This document shows positions 16,307-24,898 of a stretch of DNA of 35,453 nt, piece by piece; positions within the stretch are counted from its first letter, which is position 1, and each line of letters opens with the position of its first letter. The notes under the pieces were generated by a model. It was not told where the DNA came from. It did not search any database and saw only the letters and a list, made by a program, of their open reading frames with translations. The position numbers were made by a program, and so were the translations under genes. This DNA comes from Akkermansiaceae bacterium (GTDB lineage: Bacteria; Verrucomicrobiota; Verrucomicrobiia; Verrucomicrobiales; Akkermansiaceae): assembly GCA_025354565.1 (NCBI GenBank), contig JANXMQ010000071.1, forward strand, positions 1-35,453, written 5' to 3'.

Positions 16307-17359
16307 TCACGCAATATAGCGCCCTAACAACCTGATGGCCGCGCGGATGGAGGCAAGCGTCGCGGTCTCGCTGGCGGTGTGGTAGCCGGTGGTGGGGATC
16401 TGCAGGGTGGTGCCGTTGATCTGACCGGCGGTGGCAGCGGCGAGGCGGCCCAGCTCGGTGCGGCCTAACGACAGCGGCTTGGCGCGATTGGCATTCTGCT
16501 CCTCGATCCACCGGTCCTTGTAGGAGTAGGAAATTCCCAACTCGCGGCAGTGGTCTTGGATTTCCACCGTGAAATCAGCATCGAAGTCGGCAGTGGCGTC
16601 CTTTTTCCGTAAAACGAGATCCTGAGCGGCGGCGGCTTCCGGTGTGGGGTACGGACTGGTATCCAAGACCAGCAAGCGCCGCGTGACGATAGCCTCGCGT
16701 TGGAACCAGGCCAGGGCGTAGCGCCAACTGCGACCCGCCTCCTCCTGCGCGGTGAAAAGCGCGGTGCCGGTGAAGCCGTTGCGGAAGAGGTGGACGATGA
16801 GCGCGACACTGAGCACGTTGTCAAGCTGGGCGGAGAGGTGGGTTTCCGTGATGTGCAGGCGATCGAGGAAGGAAATGGGTGTGCCGGGCTGGAGGTAGTC
16901 GAGGCCGGTGATCTCGAAGATCAGGTTGTGACGCTTTGCGCAGAGGTAGCCAGAGGAAATCGTCCCTTGCCCGAGGTAGGTTCCAGTATATGGCAAGTGC
17001 GCTTGGACCCGCTGGCCAGTGAAGCGGTCGGCGATGGAGGCCATCATTTGCTCGGAGACGGAGTCACCTGTTAGTTCGCCGCGATTGCCAGCGATGAAGG
17101 CGGCGTATTGAAATTCGTTAGGCCCGGTACACAACAGGCCGTGACGGTCGATGTGGGCGGACAGGACGATGCTATCGGGATTTCTCCCCTTGGCGACGAG
17201 CACGCCGAGGTGACGCTCCACGGTGACATCGACTTCCTCCAACTCGCGGCGCAGGACGCGAAAAAACGAATCCTCGGTACCGACGACCGAAGGTTCGCGG
17301 ACGAGCTGCTGGAGGATTTCGAAAAAGTCGGAGAGATCAGTGGTGTCTGCGGCGGGCAT
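16307..17359 (-). CDS. M42/M20-type metallo-aminopeptidase-like protein
   Basis: A 350-residue protein resembling zinc-dependent co-catalytic peptidases. LSAHIDRHG near the N-terminus fits the first metal-ligand motif (HxD). SAQLDNVLSVALIVHL fits the second-metal Asp region, and FTAQEEAGRSWRYAL holds the catalytic EE pair. GYHTASETATLASI supplies a C-terminal His ligand. LDTSPYPTP fits the Asp-ligand region of M42 enzymes. I start at the ATG at 17357-17359, preceded by AAGGAA. Upstream in-frame residues are an antisense reading of the tRNA gene. Substrate unknown. The 240 bases beyond (16067-16306) show no gene. Confidence 0.78.
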   Translation of the reverse strand: MPAADTTDLSDFFEILQQLVREPSVVGTEDSFFRVLRRELEEVDVTVERHLGVLVAKGRNPDSIVLSAHIDRHGLLCTGPNEFQYAAFIAGNRGELTGDSVSEQMMASIADRFTGQRVQAHLPYTGTYLGQGTISSGYLCAKRHNLIFEITGLDYLQPGTPISFLDRLHITETHLSAQLDNVLSVALIVHLFRNGFTGTALFTAQEEAGRSWRYALAWFQREAIVTRRLLVLDTSPYPTPEAAAAQDLVLRKKDATADFDADFTVEIQDHCRELGISYSYKDRWIEEQNANRAKPLSLGRTELGRLAAATAGQINGTTLQIPTTGYHTASETATLASIRAAIRLLGRYIA

Positions 17360-17454
17360 TGGGATTCCTTCGGGATAGCAGGATCGATGCCGTTGATTCA
17401 TTTTTCCCTTTCCAAATCCCCATCCATCGCTTACCCCTCGCGCCCGCCTGAAAT

Positions 17455-17531
17455 GGTGGTCGTAGCTCAGTTGGTAGAGCCCCGGATTGTGATTCCGGTT
17501 GTCGCGGGTTCGAGTCCCGTCGATCACCCCA
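17455..17531 (+). tRNA. tRNA-His (anticodon GTG)
   Basis: A full cloverleaf can be folded. The acceptor arms GTGGTCG and CGATCAC pair with one G-T wobble. The D-arm contains AGCTCAGTTGGTAGAGC. The anticodon stem CCGGA/TCCGG encloses TTGTGAT, with GTG in the centre. The T-arm is CGCGGGTTCGAGTCCCG. The discriminator is C, preceded across the helix by an encoded G at -1 (17455), both hallmarks of tRNA-His. CCA is encoded at 17529-17531. Confidence 0.96.
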
Positions 17532-17594
17532 TCTTTCCCATCGGAACGTCAAGTGAGGTTTGGACGGGGGAGGAGGAACCGAGTAGAATGACTG

Positions 17595-18278
17595 ATGCAG
17601 CCGCTGGAGAGCAGGATTCACTATAAATTTCGCAATTCGCTATTGTTGGCGGAGGCGTTGACCCATCCCAGTCTCGCTTACGAATCGCAGAAGCCGCATT
17701 TCGACAATCAGCGGATGGAGTTCCTGGGGGATGCGGTGCTGCAACTGATCGTCACCGAGGAGTTGTTTAAAATGTTCCCGGATCTCACCGAGGGGAGCCT
17801 AACGAAATTGCGCTCGCGGGTGGTTTCCCGGCGCGCGCTGGCAAGGTTTGCGATGGCGATCCATCTGGGCGATTACGTGCTGTTAGGAAAAGGCGAGGAG
17901 GCCACTGGCGGGCGGCGGCGCTTGTCCACCCTAGCGGATGCCTTCGAGTCGCTGATTGGCGCGGTCTATCTGGACACCGGGCTGACTCCGGCGCGGGAGT
18001 TGATCCTGCGCCTGTTCGAGGCAGAAATCGGCAACATGATCACCAGTCCCGAGGACCGCAATCCCAAGGGCGAGCTGCAGGAAAGCCTGCAAGCGATCCA
18101 CCCGCAGGCTCCGGATTACCGAGTCATCGGCGAGAGCGGGCCGGACCATCGGCGGGTTTTCCAATCGGAAGTTTCTTGGCAGGGCAAGGTGCTGGCGACC
18201 GGTAAGGGCAAGAGCAAAAAAGAAGCCGAAGCCCGCGCTGCTGCCGAGGCTCTGCGGGCGCGGCTGTGGGAGAAGTGA
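17595..18278 (+). CDS. rnc: Ribonuclease III
   Basis: An endonuclease for double-stranded RNA, acting in rRNA processing and mRNA turnover; 227 residues, the usual bacterial length. The RNase III signature NQRMEFLGDAVL lies at 38-49 with its catalytic Glu/Asp. DAFESLIGAVYLD supplies the second pair of metal ligands. A C-terminal double-stranded RNA-binding domain runs from about 155 (NPKGELQESLQ) through GKGKSKKEAEARAAAEAL. It starts 63 bases downstream of tRNA-His on the same strand. Confidence 0.95.
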   Translation: MQPLESRIHYKFRNSLLLAEALTHPSLAYESQKPHFDNQRMEFLGDAVLQLIVTEELFKMFPDLTEGSLTKLRSRVVSRRALARFAMAIHLGDYVLLGKGEEATGGRRRLSTLADAFESLIGAVYLDTGLTPARELILRLFEAEIGNMITSPEDRNPKGELQESLQAIHPQAPDYRVIGESGPDHRRVFQSEVSWQGKVLATGKGKSKKEAEARAAAEALRARLWEK

Positions 18279-18284
18279 GGCACG

Positions 18285-19139
18285 TCACGCCCGAAGGTCC
18301 GCATACGCGCGGAGGTAGCCGACGCATTGGGAAATTTCTGCTAGGTTGGTCTGCCAATTGGTTTCGTATTCGATGCTGACGTTGCCGCAGAAGCCGTGCT
18401 CGCGGGCTTCATCGAGGATGGCGGGAAGGTTGAGGACGCCGGTACCGAAGGGGCAGTCATGGGACCACTCGGTGATGGAGGTGCGGTCCTTGAGGTGGAA
18501 CGAATGGACGCGTGGGGCGATTTTCTGCACAACGGCCAAGGGATCAAGGCCGGAACTGGCCCAGTGGCCGACATCTGCGCAGAAGCCGAGATTTGCATGG
18601 CGGCCTTCAAGCGCCTGCCAAATGGTTTCTGGATGCCAGAGGGCGGTGGGTTTGGGGTGATTGTGGAAAGCGACTTTGAGGTCGTATTCGATGGCGAGTT
18701 TTTCCAAAATATGGAGTGCGTCGAGGGATTCTGTGGTCAGGCCGTAGAGGCCGAGTTTACGGGCGAGTTCAAAAATCTTACGGGCGGCGGTTTCGTCGTT
18801 GGGGATGTCGATGACGCCGAGGTTGATGGCGGCGAGGTGGTTTTTCTCCAAATGGGCGAGAATGGAGTGCAACACCTCATCCGGAAGGTCCGGGCTGAAG
18901 CTCGCGGTGCCGTGCGGGCCGCCGATTTTCTGGCCGGGGTAGAGTTCCACCCCGCCCGCCCCGCTGGCAGCAGCCATCTCGATGGCTTCAAATAGGGTGA
19001 ATTCCTTGAACGACCAACATTGGATGGTGATCGCGAAACCGGCTGCGGTTCGTGCGGGCTGACTGGGTGGGGTGCTCTTCGCCCGCAAGGCAAGCAGGGC
19101 CGAGGCGGCGGGGAAGAGTGCGAGGAGCCGACGTTTCAT
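18285..19139 (-). CDS. Exported sugar phosphate isomerase/epimerase-like TIM barrel
   Basis: A 284-residue protein of the xylose isomerase-like TIM-barrel family (PF01261 type). The N-terminus looks like an export signal (MKRRLLALFPAASALLAL). The barrel shows WSFKEF, GVELYPGQ, HNHPKP, CADVGHW, HSFHLKDR and NVSIEYE, the usual His/Asp/Glu metal ligands in order. Periplasmic members are frequent in Planctomycetota and Verrucomicrobiota and are linked to carbohydrate metabolism, but the substrate here is unknown. It ends six bases from the stop of rnc, convergent. Confidence 0.85.
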   Translation of the reverse strand: MKRRLLALFPAASALLALRAKSTPPSQPARTAAGFAITIQCWSFKEFTLFEAIEMAAASGAGGVELYPGQKIGGPHGTASFSPDLPDEVLHSILAHLEKNHLAAINLGVIDIPNDETAARKIFELARKLGLYGLTTESLDALHILEKLAIEYDLKVAFHNHPKPTALWHPETIWQALEGRHANLGFCADVGHWASSGLDPLAVVQKIAPRVHSFHLKDRTSITEWSHDCPFGTGVLNLPAILDEAREHGFCGNVSIEYETNWQTNLAEISQCVGYLRAYADLRA

Positions 19140-19147
19140 GCTAGAAT

Positions 19148-19269
19148 CGTGTAAAATTCAGATAGCGGGGCTACAACAAGGACTCGCGCGAAGCACTTCT
19201 CTTGCGCCAGCCATTGGCAGCACGACAGTAGTGTCGCGGCTCCTTATTCGCCAATCTGAATTTTACACG
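19148..19269. repeat. REP-like repeat copy B inside 16-bp perfect terminal inverted repeats
   Basis: CGTGTAAAATTCAGAT at 19148-19163 is exactly inverted at 19254-19269. Between them lies the same 42-base core as copy A (19185-19226), followed by a GACA-GTAG-TGTC hairpin and GCTCCTTATTCG. The element fills the whole gap between the divergent-facing ends of the isomerase-like and potassium channel genes. Confidence 0.85.
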
Positions 19270-19282
19270 GCACGGGAGAATG

Positions 19283-20152
19283 TCAGATTTTTTCGGTCTC
19301 GTGCAGCCTACCATAGTCCACCACGAGTTTGCCATTGGCGCTCTCCGTATAGACCTCCACGAAGCGCTCGCCGAACTTGATTTCATCTGCATGATAGCCC
19401 TGTTGGCTCTGTACCGGGGCTTGTATGATGGTATCCACACAGGAAACCGAGGCCATAAAGCGGCCATCGGTCGCCACCAATTCCTCTTGAGTGATGCCAT
19501 GCAGCGGACTTGATGGCTCGATGACATGCCGGAGAATCAAGGCGGCGGGAAACATGATCAAGCGATCAAACGTCAGCTTCAGGGGGTAATAACGGCGGAC
19601 CCACTCGTCTTCCAAGCTGAGTTCATCGCGATGGAAGATGATTCGGAACTCCGCATCTGACATCGAGTGGTGGCGGAGGTTGGCGACGCGCAACATCAAT
19701 GTGGGCTGACCTTCAAACGGGGTGATGACGAGGCAATCGCTGAACAGCACCCGGGCTGTGGGACGAGAAAAACGAACGAAAATAAGGCCCGTCATCACCG
19801 CCGTCCACAACATGCCGGTCATCAACTCCAGGGTGACAACGAGGTGGCCGTAGCGCGTGACCGGATACATGTGGCCATAGCCAACCGTCGCCAGCGTCTC
19901 GACGCTGAAGAAAAATGCCTCGCTAAATGAGCCTTGAGGTAGCTCTGCAATGCAGGGGTCGCCGCAGCAATAGGCGGTGGCGAATAACAAATTCAACGCG
20001 AAAAACAAACCCACGGCCACCAGCGCGAAACGCGGCCAGCTCAGGGCGACAATCCAGTGGTAGGCATCCCGCCATTCCCAATTTCCCGAATTGATCTTGA
20101 GAAACTCCACGTTGCCGGCACGAACGGAGATGGGAGCCGCAGGTTTTTTCAT
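19283..20152 (-). CDS. Inward-rectifier (KirBac-type) potassium channel
   Basis: A 289-residue inner-membrane potassium channel. An N-terminal amphipathic slide region (WRDAYHWIVALSW) precedes the first helix (FALVAVGLFFALNLLFATAY). A pore loop with the selectivity filter TVGYG lies at 89-93, and the second helix contains LELMTGMLWTAVMTGLIFVRF. The cytoplasmic immunoglobulin-like Kir domain begins RPTARVLFSDCLVITPFEG and continues LMLRVANLRHHSM, as in KirBac proteins. Two pore-side Cys pairs (CCGDPC) are present before the filter. The gene is followed by REP-like copy B and preceded by a strong terminator. Confidence 0.93.
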   Translation of the reverse strand: MKKPAAPISVRAGNVEFLKINSGNWEWRDAYHWIVALSWPRFALVAVGLFFALNLLFATAYCCGDPCIAELPQGSFSEAFFFSVETLATVGYGHMYPVTRYGHLVVTLELMTGMLWTAVMTGLIFVRFSRPTARVLFSDCLVITPFEGQPTLMLRVANLRHHSMSDAEFRIIFHRDELSLEDEWVRRYYPLKLTFDRLIMFPAALILRHVIEPSSPLHGITQEELVATDGRFMASVSCVDTIIQAPVQSQQGYHADEIKFGERFVEVYTESANGKLVVDYGRLHETEKI

Positions 20153-20163
20153 CGTTTCACAAG

Positions 20164-20191
20164 AAAGAGGCGGGCTTACGCCCGCCTCTTT
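20164..20191 (-). terminator. Strong hairpin terminator after the PEP-CTERM gene
   Basis: AAAGAGGCGGGC and its exact reverse complement flank the four-base loop TTAC, giving a 12-bp stem that ends in TTT on either strand. It lies between the stop of the PEP-CTERM gene and the start of the potassium channel gene on the same strand, so it should separate their transcripts. Confidence 0.8.
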
Positions 20192-20222
20192 ACCAAATCA
20201 AATTCACAAAGACCACTCCAGC

Positions 20223-20966
20223 TCAGTTCCGCCGGCGGCGAAGAAGTCCAAGAACTCCAATCGCTCCAAGAAGAGCCGCAGAGGGCTCCGGGACGATACT
20301 AAAGGTCGCCGATTTGATGTCGGCGACTGCGTCACCTGCGATACCAGCTCCTGTGAAGAACCCAATCGATCCCATCTGCGCAGCCGTCACAGTGGTTCCA
20401 ATCGAGAAATAGTTACTAGCCGGGACCGCATCTGTCGAGCTAAACGTGAAGTTTCCAGCATCGGTCCCCGGTAGAGTCCAATCGGCGCAAGCGAGAATAC
20501 CATAATTTTCCCCGCTGATAGAAGATTGACCGCCAAGAGTTGCGGCCGATTTTGTAAACCAAACCACGGCAAAATTTTTATTCTCAAAACCCGCTATGGA
20601 GACAGAAGACAGTAGCGTGGGTATAACTCCAGCTGAGGTGGTAGCACCCGTTGCTATGATTTTGTCCCCACCAAAAAAACCACCCGCAGTGATGGACGCA
20701 TCTGTCACAGATACCTTAGGATCATTAGCCGATATCAGAGCGGCACCATTGGATCCACCTGGGACGATTGCTCCGTTTGCAGATGTGCCTAAGAAACCAG
20801 CGGTACCAGCATCCGCAAGCACCATAAATAAAATGCCAGCGGGAATATTAGTAAGACCATCGGCTGTTTTGAATGAAGTTCCTGTAGTGCCAGAAATGGT
20901 CACGGCTGCTTGAGAAGCACCACAGAGAAGTGCTAGGATTGCAACAGTTTTGAATTTAGATTTCAT
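20223..20966 (-). CDS. PEP-CTERM domain secreted protein
   Basis: A 247-residue exported protein. It has a signal peptide (MKSKFKTVAILALLCGASQA) and a C-terminal sorting signal: VPEPS, a hydrophobic helix (AALLGAIGVLGLL), then RRRRN. This is the PEP-CTERM tripartite tail cut by exosortase, so the mature protein should reach the surface or extracellular matrix. The body is low in charge and Gly/Ala/Ser/Thr-rich, with no catalytic motif. Codons are clearly more AT-rich than in rnc or comEC. No exosortase gene lies in the window. Confidence 0.92.
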   Translation of the reverse strand: MKSKFKTVAILALLCGASQAAVTISGTTGTSFKTADGLTNIPAGILFMVLADAGTAGFLGTSANGAIVPGGSNGAALISANDPKVSVTDASITAGGFFGGDKIIATGATTSAGVIPTLLSSVSIAGFENKNFAVVWFTKSAATLGGQSSISGENYGILACADWTLPGTDAGNFTFSSTDAVPASNYFSIGTTVTAAQMGSIGFFTGAGIAGDAVADIKSATFSIVPEPSAALLGAIGVLGLLRRRRN

Positions 20967-21022
20967 TTTGTATTTTTGTGTTTTTGGAATTATTACTTTT
21001 GCGTTTAAATTACGAAATTGGC

Positions 21023-22102
21023 TTAGAGGGTAGTATATGGTACTGATGCATTCCAGTCGAGAACTGACGATGAGCCTGCAGGGGCTTTGCGCAAAATGAA
21101 GCAGCGACCCGCCTTCAAGACATTGGCAGTAACAACACCAGCGAAGGGATCAGAATTGTCATACCATCCGGCAGGCAGTGACAAGTCAACGTCACCGCTA
21201 CAATAAAAATATGCTGCGCTCGCAGATTTGTTAACGCCGGTAGCACTATCATTATAGAGGAAGACATACTCCGTTGGGTTCAAAGCGTCGCTAGTTGCCG
21301 CAATTACTGATTGGAGTCCTGACGCCTGAAGAGAGGTGTCAACTGGGAATGGAGCTGCCAAGTAATTATCATTTACTGTGGTTGCGATAACAACTTCGGC
21401 ATTTGCTTGGGTTGAAGGAACCTCACCAGATATAACCACTTGCGACGCCGCAGAAGAACGGATAGTGTATTGAAGAGTAGGATCTATCTGCGTATTATCG
21501 ACAGTTCCAGCGAATGGATCAGCATTGTCGTACCAGCCAGCAGGCAAGCCTAAGTCGACGTCTCCAGTGCAATAGAAGAAAACACGGCTACTTGAGCGGT
21601 CTGGCCCAGTCCCGGTGGCATCAGCTTGGAAAACATACGAAGTAGGATTCAGCGCATCGGAAGTGCCGCCAACACCAGCTCCTGCTGGGTAAAGAGTAGC
21701 TAAGGTCCAGTAAGGAATCACCTTGAAATTATTTCCAGTTACGAAACCAAGGGCCTGAAGTGTGGATGCTCCAGCAGCAACCGTGATTGTCGAAGCAGTG
21801 TTTGCTGTAATTGGGAAAAACATCCCCAGAAGTGGTCCAGAAGTTACCTTTAAATAACATGCAGGGCTGACAAAAGCGCCAGAACTGAAACCAGTTGCAC
21901 CAACAGTATTTCCACTGATGCTTGAGGATGCTCCAGCATAAAGCGGAGGACGAATCAGGGGCGCAGCAACAGTCGAATCAGAAGCGGCTGGGATATTAAT
22001 TGTGAGGTAACCAACCGGCACGGTGTAAGCAGTAGTCAGGCCGTAAGCCACCCCGCAGGCGGCGGCGGCGAGGAGAAGGGAATAAGGGATGAATGATTTC
22101 AT
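21023..22102 (-). CDS. TIGR02597-like secreted protein with an internal duplication
   Basis: A 359-residue exported protein with signal peptide (SFIPYSLLLAAAACGVAYG). After cleavage it begins with PVGYLTINIPAASDSTVAAP, the kind of opening I associate with the verrucomicrobial TIGR02597 family (recalled, not searched). A ~60-residue segment occurs twice, around 146-205 and 276-330. Both copies contain SDALNPT(S/E)YVF, an (Y/F)FYC(T/S)GDVDL block and LPAGWYDN(A/S)DPFAG. Function unknown; probably surface-associated. Codon use is AT-rich, like the neighbouring PEP-CTERM gene. Confidence 0.75.
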   Translation of the reverse strand: MKSFIPYSLLLAAAACGVAYGLTTAYTVPVGYLTINIPAASDSTVAAPLIRPPLYAGASSSISGNTVGATGFSSGAFVSPACYLKVTSGPLLGMFFPITANTASTITVAAGASTLQALGFVTGNNFKVIPYWTLATLYPAGAGVGGTSDALNPTSYVFQADATGTGPDRSSSRVFFYCTGDVDLGLPAGWYDNADPFAGTVDNTQIDPTLQYTIRSSAASQVVISGEVPSTQANAEVVIATTVNDNYLAAPFPVDTSLQASGLQSVIAATSDALNPTEYVFLYNDSATGVNKSASAAYFYCSGDVDLSLPAGWYDNSDPFAGVVTANVLKAGRCFILRKAPAGSSSVLDWNASVPYTTL

Positions 22103-22854
22103 GGCGGGATTAGGGATTGGGGTCTTTTGTTTGGATCGGGGATTGTATTAGCGGAAATTGAGAGCGGAAATTGAGGGGCTTTCGGCAACGAGGGTGAATT
22201 TGGGATTCTGACGGCTGTTTGTCGAGGGAATTCACACGGATTTGTGTGTCACTTGATTCACGCGGTTGGAGTCGTTTGGATTCATACTGTTCGAGAAGAG
22301 GAAACAACGGGATGGGCCGGTCTGCAAGAAATTTATGCAAAACGATAAAATTTTTTTTCGGGGCGGGCGAGAGGGCTGCGTGCAACTGTCTGGAGGAGTC
22401 GATCTGAACTTTTCAGTTTTTTCACAACTGATTGATTTATAGTGGATTCTGATTTATTTTTGACGAATTTCGGGGTTCGGTGGCAGTCGATTTTGTGGAT
22501 AAAATTCAGGTGGCCGGGAGGTTTAAAAAGCTGGGAAATGAGTCCTGATCCGGGGAATTGGCCGGGGCTTAGGGAGGCGAGAGCGCCTAACACCCCAAGT
22601 TGCTAGAGATGGATTAGGTCCAAATTGGCATCCGGGTTGTGGGTGAGATGGATCTTGGCGGAGGCAAATTGAGGTCACTGGGTGGCGGATCGACTGCGGC
22701 GCATCAGGATTTGTGAGATAAGGAGAAAGGACCTTATTGTCCGTATCTTTCCTAGGGTTAAAGAAAAGAGGCGACAATAAGGTCGCCACTCCTTATTCGA
22801 AGATCGGCGAGGCGGCGAGGCTACGTTGTCCCAGGACTTTGGTGCTGCTGTTTA
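22103..22854. other. Gene-free interval, AT-rich in its first half
   Basis: No convincing coding frame is present. The part near 22100-22500 probably contains the promoter and leader of the TIGR02597-like gene; I could not fix -35/-10 boxes. GGGATTGGGG-type wording near 22110-22145 resembles low-complexity modules seen inside thiE. REP-like copy C lies at 22717-22798. Confidence 0.55.
22717..22798. repeat. REP-like palindromic repeat, copy C
   Basis: The left end GATAAGGAGAAAGGACC continues into TTATTGTC. The right end carries the inverse, GACAATAAGGTC, followed by GCCACTCCTTATTC. The ends are therefore inverted copies, and the right half ends CTCCTTATTC like copy B. The central core of copies A and B is absent, so this is a short version. 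It lies between the kinase gene and the AT-rich interval. Confidence 0.75.
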
Positions 22855-23979
22855 TCACCAGTGGGTGATGCTGCGGAATTCTTGGATGCGGGCAGCGAGT
22901 TCTTCCAGGGTGAGGGATTCGAGGCGGCGGGTGGAAAATGCCTCGCAGGTGAAGGAGGCGAGGATGGAGCCGTGAATGACCGCCTGACGGATGACGGGGG
23001 CGGCGTAGGGCGGCGGGCCTTGGGCGGCGAGGTAGCCGGCCATGCCACCGAGGAAGGTATCGCCCGCGCCGGTAGGATCGGCGACGGCAGCGAGGGGGAA
23101 GGCGGAGCAGCGGAAGAGGTTGGGAGAGGTTGATGGTTGAGAGTTGATGGTTGATGGTGGCGATTCTGAAGATGGGGAGGAAGAATGAATGAATGAAGGA
23201 AGGCCGGGATGAATCCCGCGCTCCGCACTCGAGAAGAGCATGGCGCCGAACTCGCCGAGTTTGATGACCACTTGGCGGGGGCCTTTGGCGAGGAGGAGGT
23301 GGCCGGCTTGGACGAGGTTGGAAGTACCGGCGAGGTCGCGGGCTTCGCCTTCGTTGAGGACGAAGAGATCGAGGTGGGGGAGGACTTCGTGGAGGCGCTC
23401 GTTGGCGATTTCGATCCAGAGGTCCATGGTATCGGCGATGACGAAGCGGGGGGGAGAATCCAGAGATGAGATTCCAGAGTCCAGAGAAGAGGGAGCCGAT
23501 GAGGAAGAGGATGAATGAAGGCCGGGATGAATCCTGCGGTCCGGGGCGATGCCGCATTGGGCGAGCATTTCTAGCTGATTGTCTGGGGACATGTTCGCGA
23601 GGACGACGATGGGGGCGGTGGCGATGGCGGTGGGGACCTTGACCTGCCAATTTTCCAGCACGTTGAGGCCGACGCGGTGGGTGGTGCGCTCGTTCATGTT
23701 GTCGTGATACTCGCCGGACCAAGTGAAGGATTCGTTGGCGGAGCGCTCGACACCGGTTAGGGAGACGCCATGGGCTTCTAGCATGTCGAGGTGCTGGCTG
23801 GGGAAATCATGACCGATGATGCCGATGAGGGCGACAGGGCTGGTGAAAAACGAGGCGGCGAGGGCAGCGTAGGCGGCGGAGCCACCCAAGAGGTTCTGGG
23901 CCTCGGCCTCTGGGGTTTTTACGTGGTCGATGGCGATGGTGCCGCCGATGGCGATGCTGGCGTGGGATGTGGTGGTCAT
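22855..23979 (-). CDS. PfkB-family carbohydrate/nucleoside kinase with two in-frame insertions
   Basis: A 374-residue ribokinase-fold kinase. LLGGSAAYAALAASFF is the N-terminal substrate-binding signature. DPTGAGDTFLGGMAG is the second PfkB signature with the catalytic Asp and anion hole. The natural fold is interrupted twice by Ser/Pro-rich stretches. One lies at about 148-178, after APDRR and before RFVIADTMDLW. The other lies at about 252-292, after LFSSAERG and before AFPLAAVADPTGAGD. Both start IHPGL and are encoded by a repeated palindrome. Without them the length would be about 305, normal for PfkB. Substrate unknown; it could be a sugar or nucleoside kinase. It is the last gene of the accB-accC-thiE run. 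Confidence 0.85.
   Translation of the reverse strand: MTTTSHASIAIGGTIAIDHVKTPEAEAQNLLGGSAAYAALAASFFTSPVALIGIIGHDFPSQHLDMLEAHGVSLTGVERSANESFTWSGEYHDNMNERTTHRVGLNVLENWQVKVPTAIATAPIVVLANMSPDNQLEMLAQCGIAPDRRIHPGLHSSSSSSAPSSLDSGISSLDSPPRFVIADTMDLWIEIANERLHEVLPHLDLFVLNEGEARDLAGTSNLVQAGHLLLAKGPRQVVIKLGEFGAMLFSSAERGIHPGLPSFIHSSSPSSESPPSTINSQPSTSPNLFRCSAFPLAAVADPTGAGDTFLGGMAGYLAAQGPPPYAAPVIRQAVIHGSILASFTCEAFSTRRLESLTLEELAARIQEFRSITHW
23118..23225. repeat. In-frame insertion repeat within the PfkB-type gene, copy 1
   Basis: The segment contains, in order on the plus strand, a TTGATGG/TTGAGAG heptad stretch (23128-23160), a GAATGAATGAATG run and AGGCCGGGATGAATCCCGCG ending in CTCCG. GGGAT and ATCCC form a hairpin around GA. 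The whole is read through in frame on the minus strand as IHPGLPSFIHSSS and a Ser/Pro-rich continuation. Confidence 0.85.
23462..23545. repeat. In-frame insertion repeat within the PfkB-type gene, copy 2
   Basis: It has GATGAATGAAGGCCGGGATG followed by AATCCTGCGGTCC, a slightly diverged form of the same palindrome. Next to it is CCAGAGTCCAGAGAAG (23473-23488), a 16-base string that recurs upstream of trmB at 26919-26935. It is translated in frame as IHPGLHSSSSSS and onwards. Confidence 0.8.
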
Positions 23980-24007
23980 GGGGATAGAGGAGGCCGTTGG
24001 GTGGGGC

Positions 24008-24041
24008 TTGATTGACGATTGTTGATTGACGATTGTTGATT
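24008..24041. repeat. 14-bp direct repeat between thiE and the kinase gene
   Basis: TTGATTGACGATTG occurs twice head to tail with a partial third copy. It shares the TTGAT wording of the heptad arrays nearby. It lies about 35-60 bases upstream of the PfkB-type gene start and could be a binding site or only low-complexity sequence. Confidence 0.7.
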
Positions 24042-24081
24042 TGGGAGAAGATGAAATCAGGGCGATTGGAAATGGAGCGGT

Positions 24082-24891
<810 letters not shown>

Positions 24892-24898
<7 letters not shown>

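Noticed and set aside
17360-17527. N-terminal extension of the aminopeptidase gene through the tRNA region
   Set aside because: The extension is the antisense reading of tRNA-His, and a good ATG with AAGGAA upstream exists at 17357-17359.
22793-23722. A long arginine/proline-rich open frame overlapping the kinase gene
   Set aside because: It is a shifted reading of the GC-rich kinase gene and its repeats, with no protein-like motifs.
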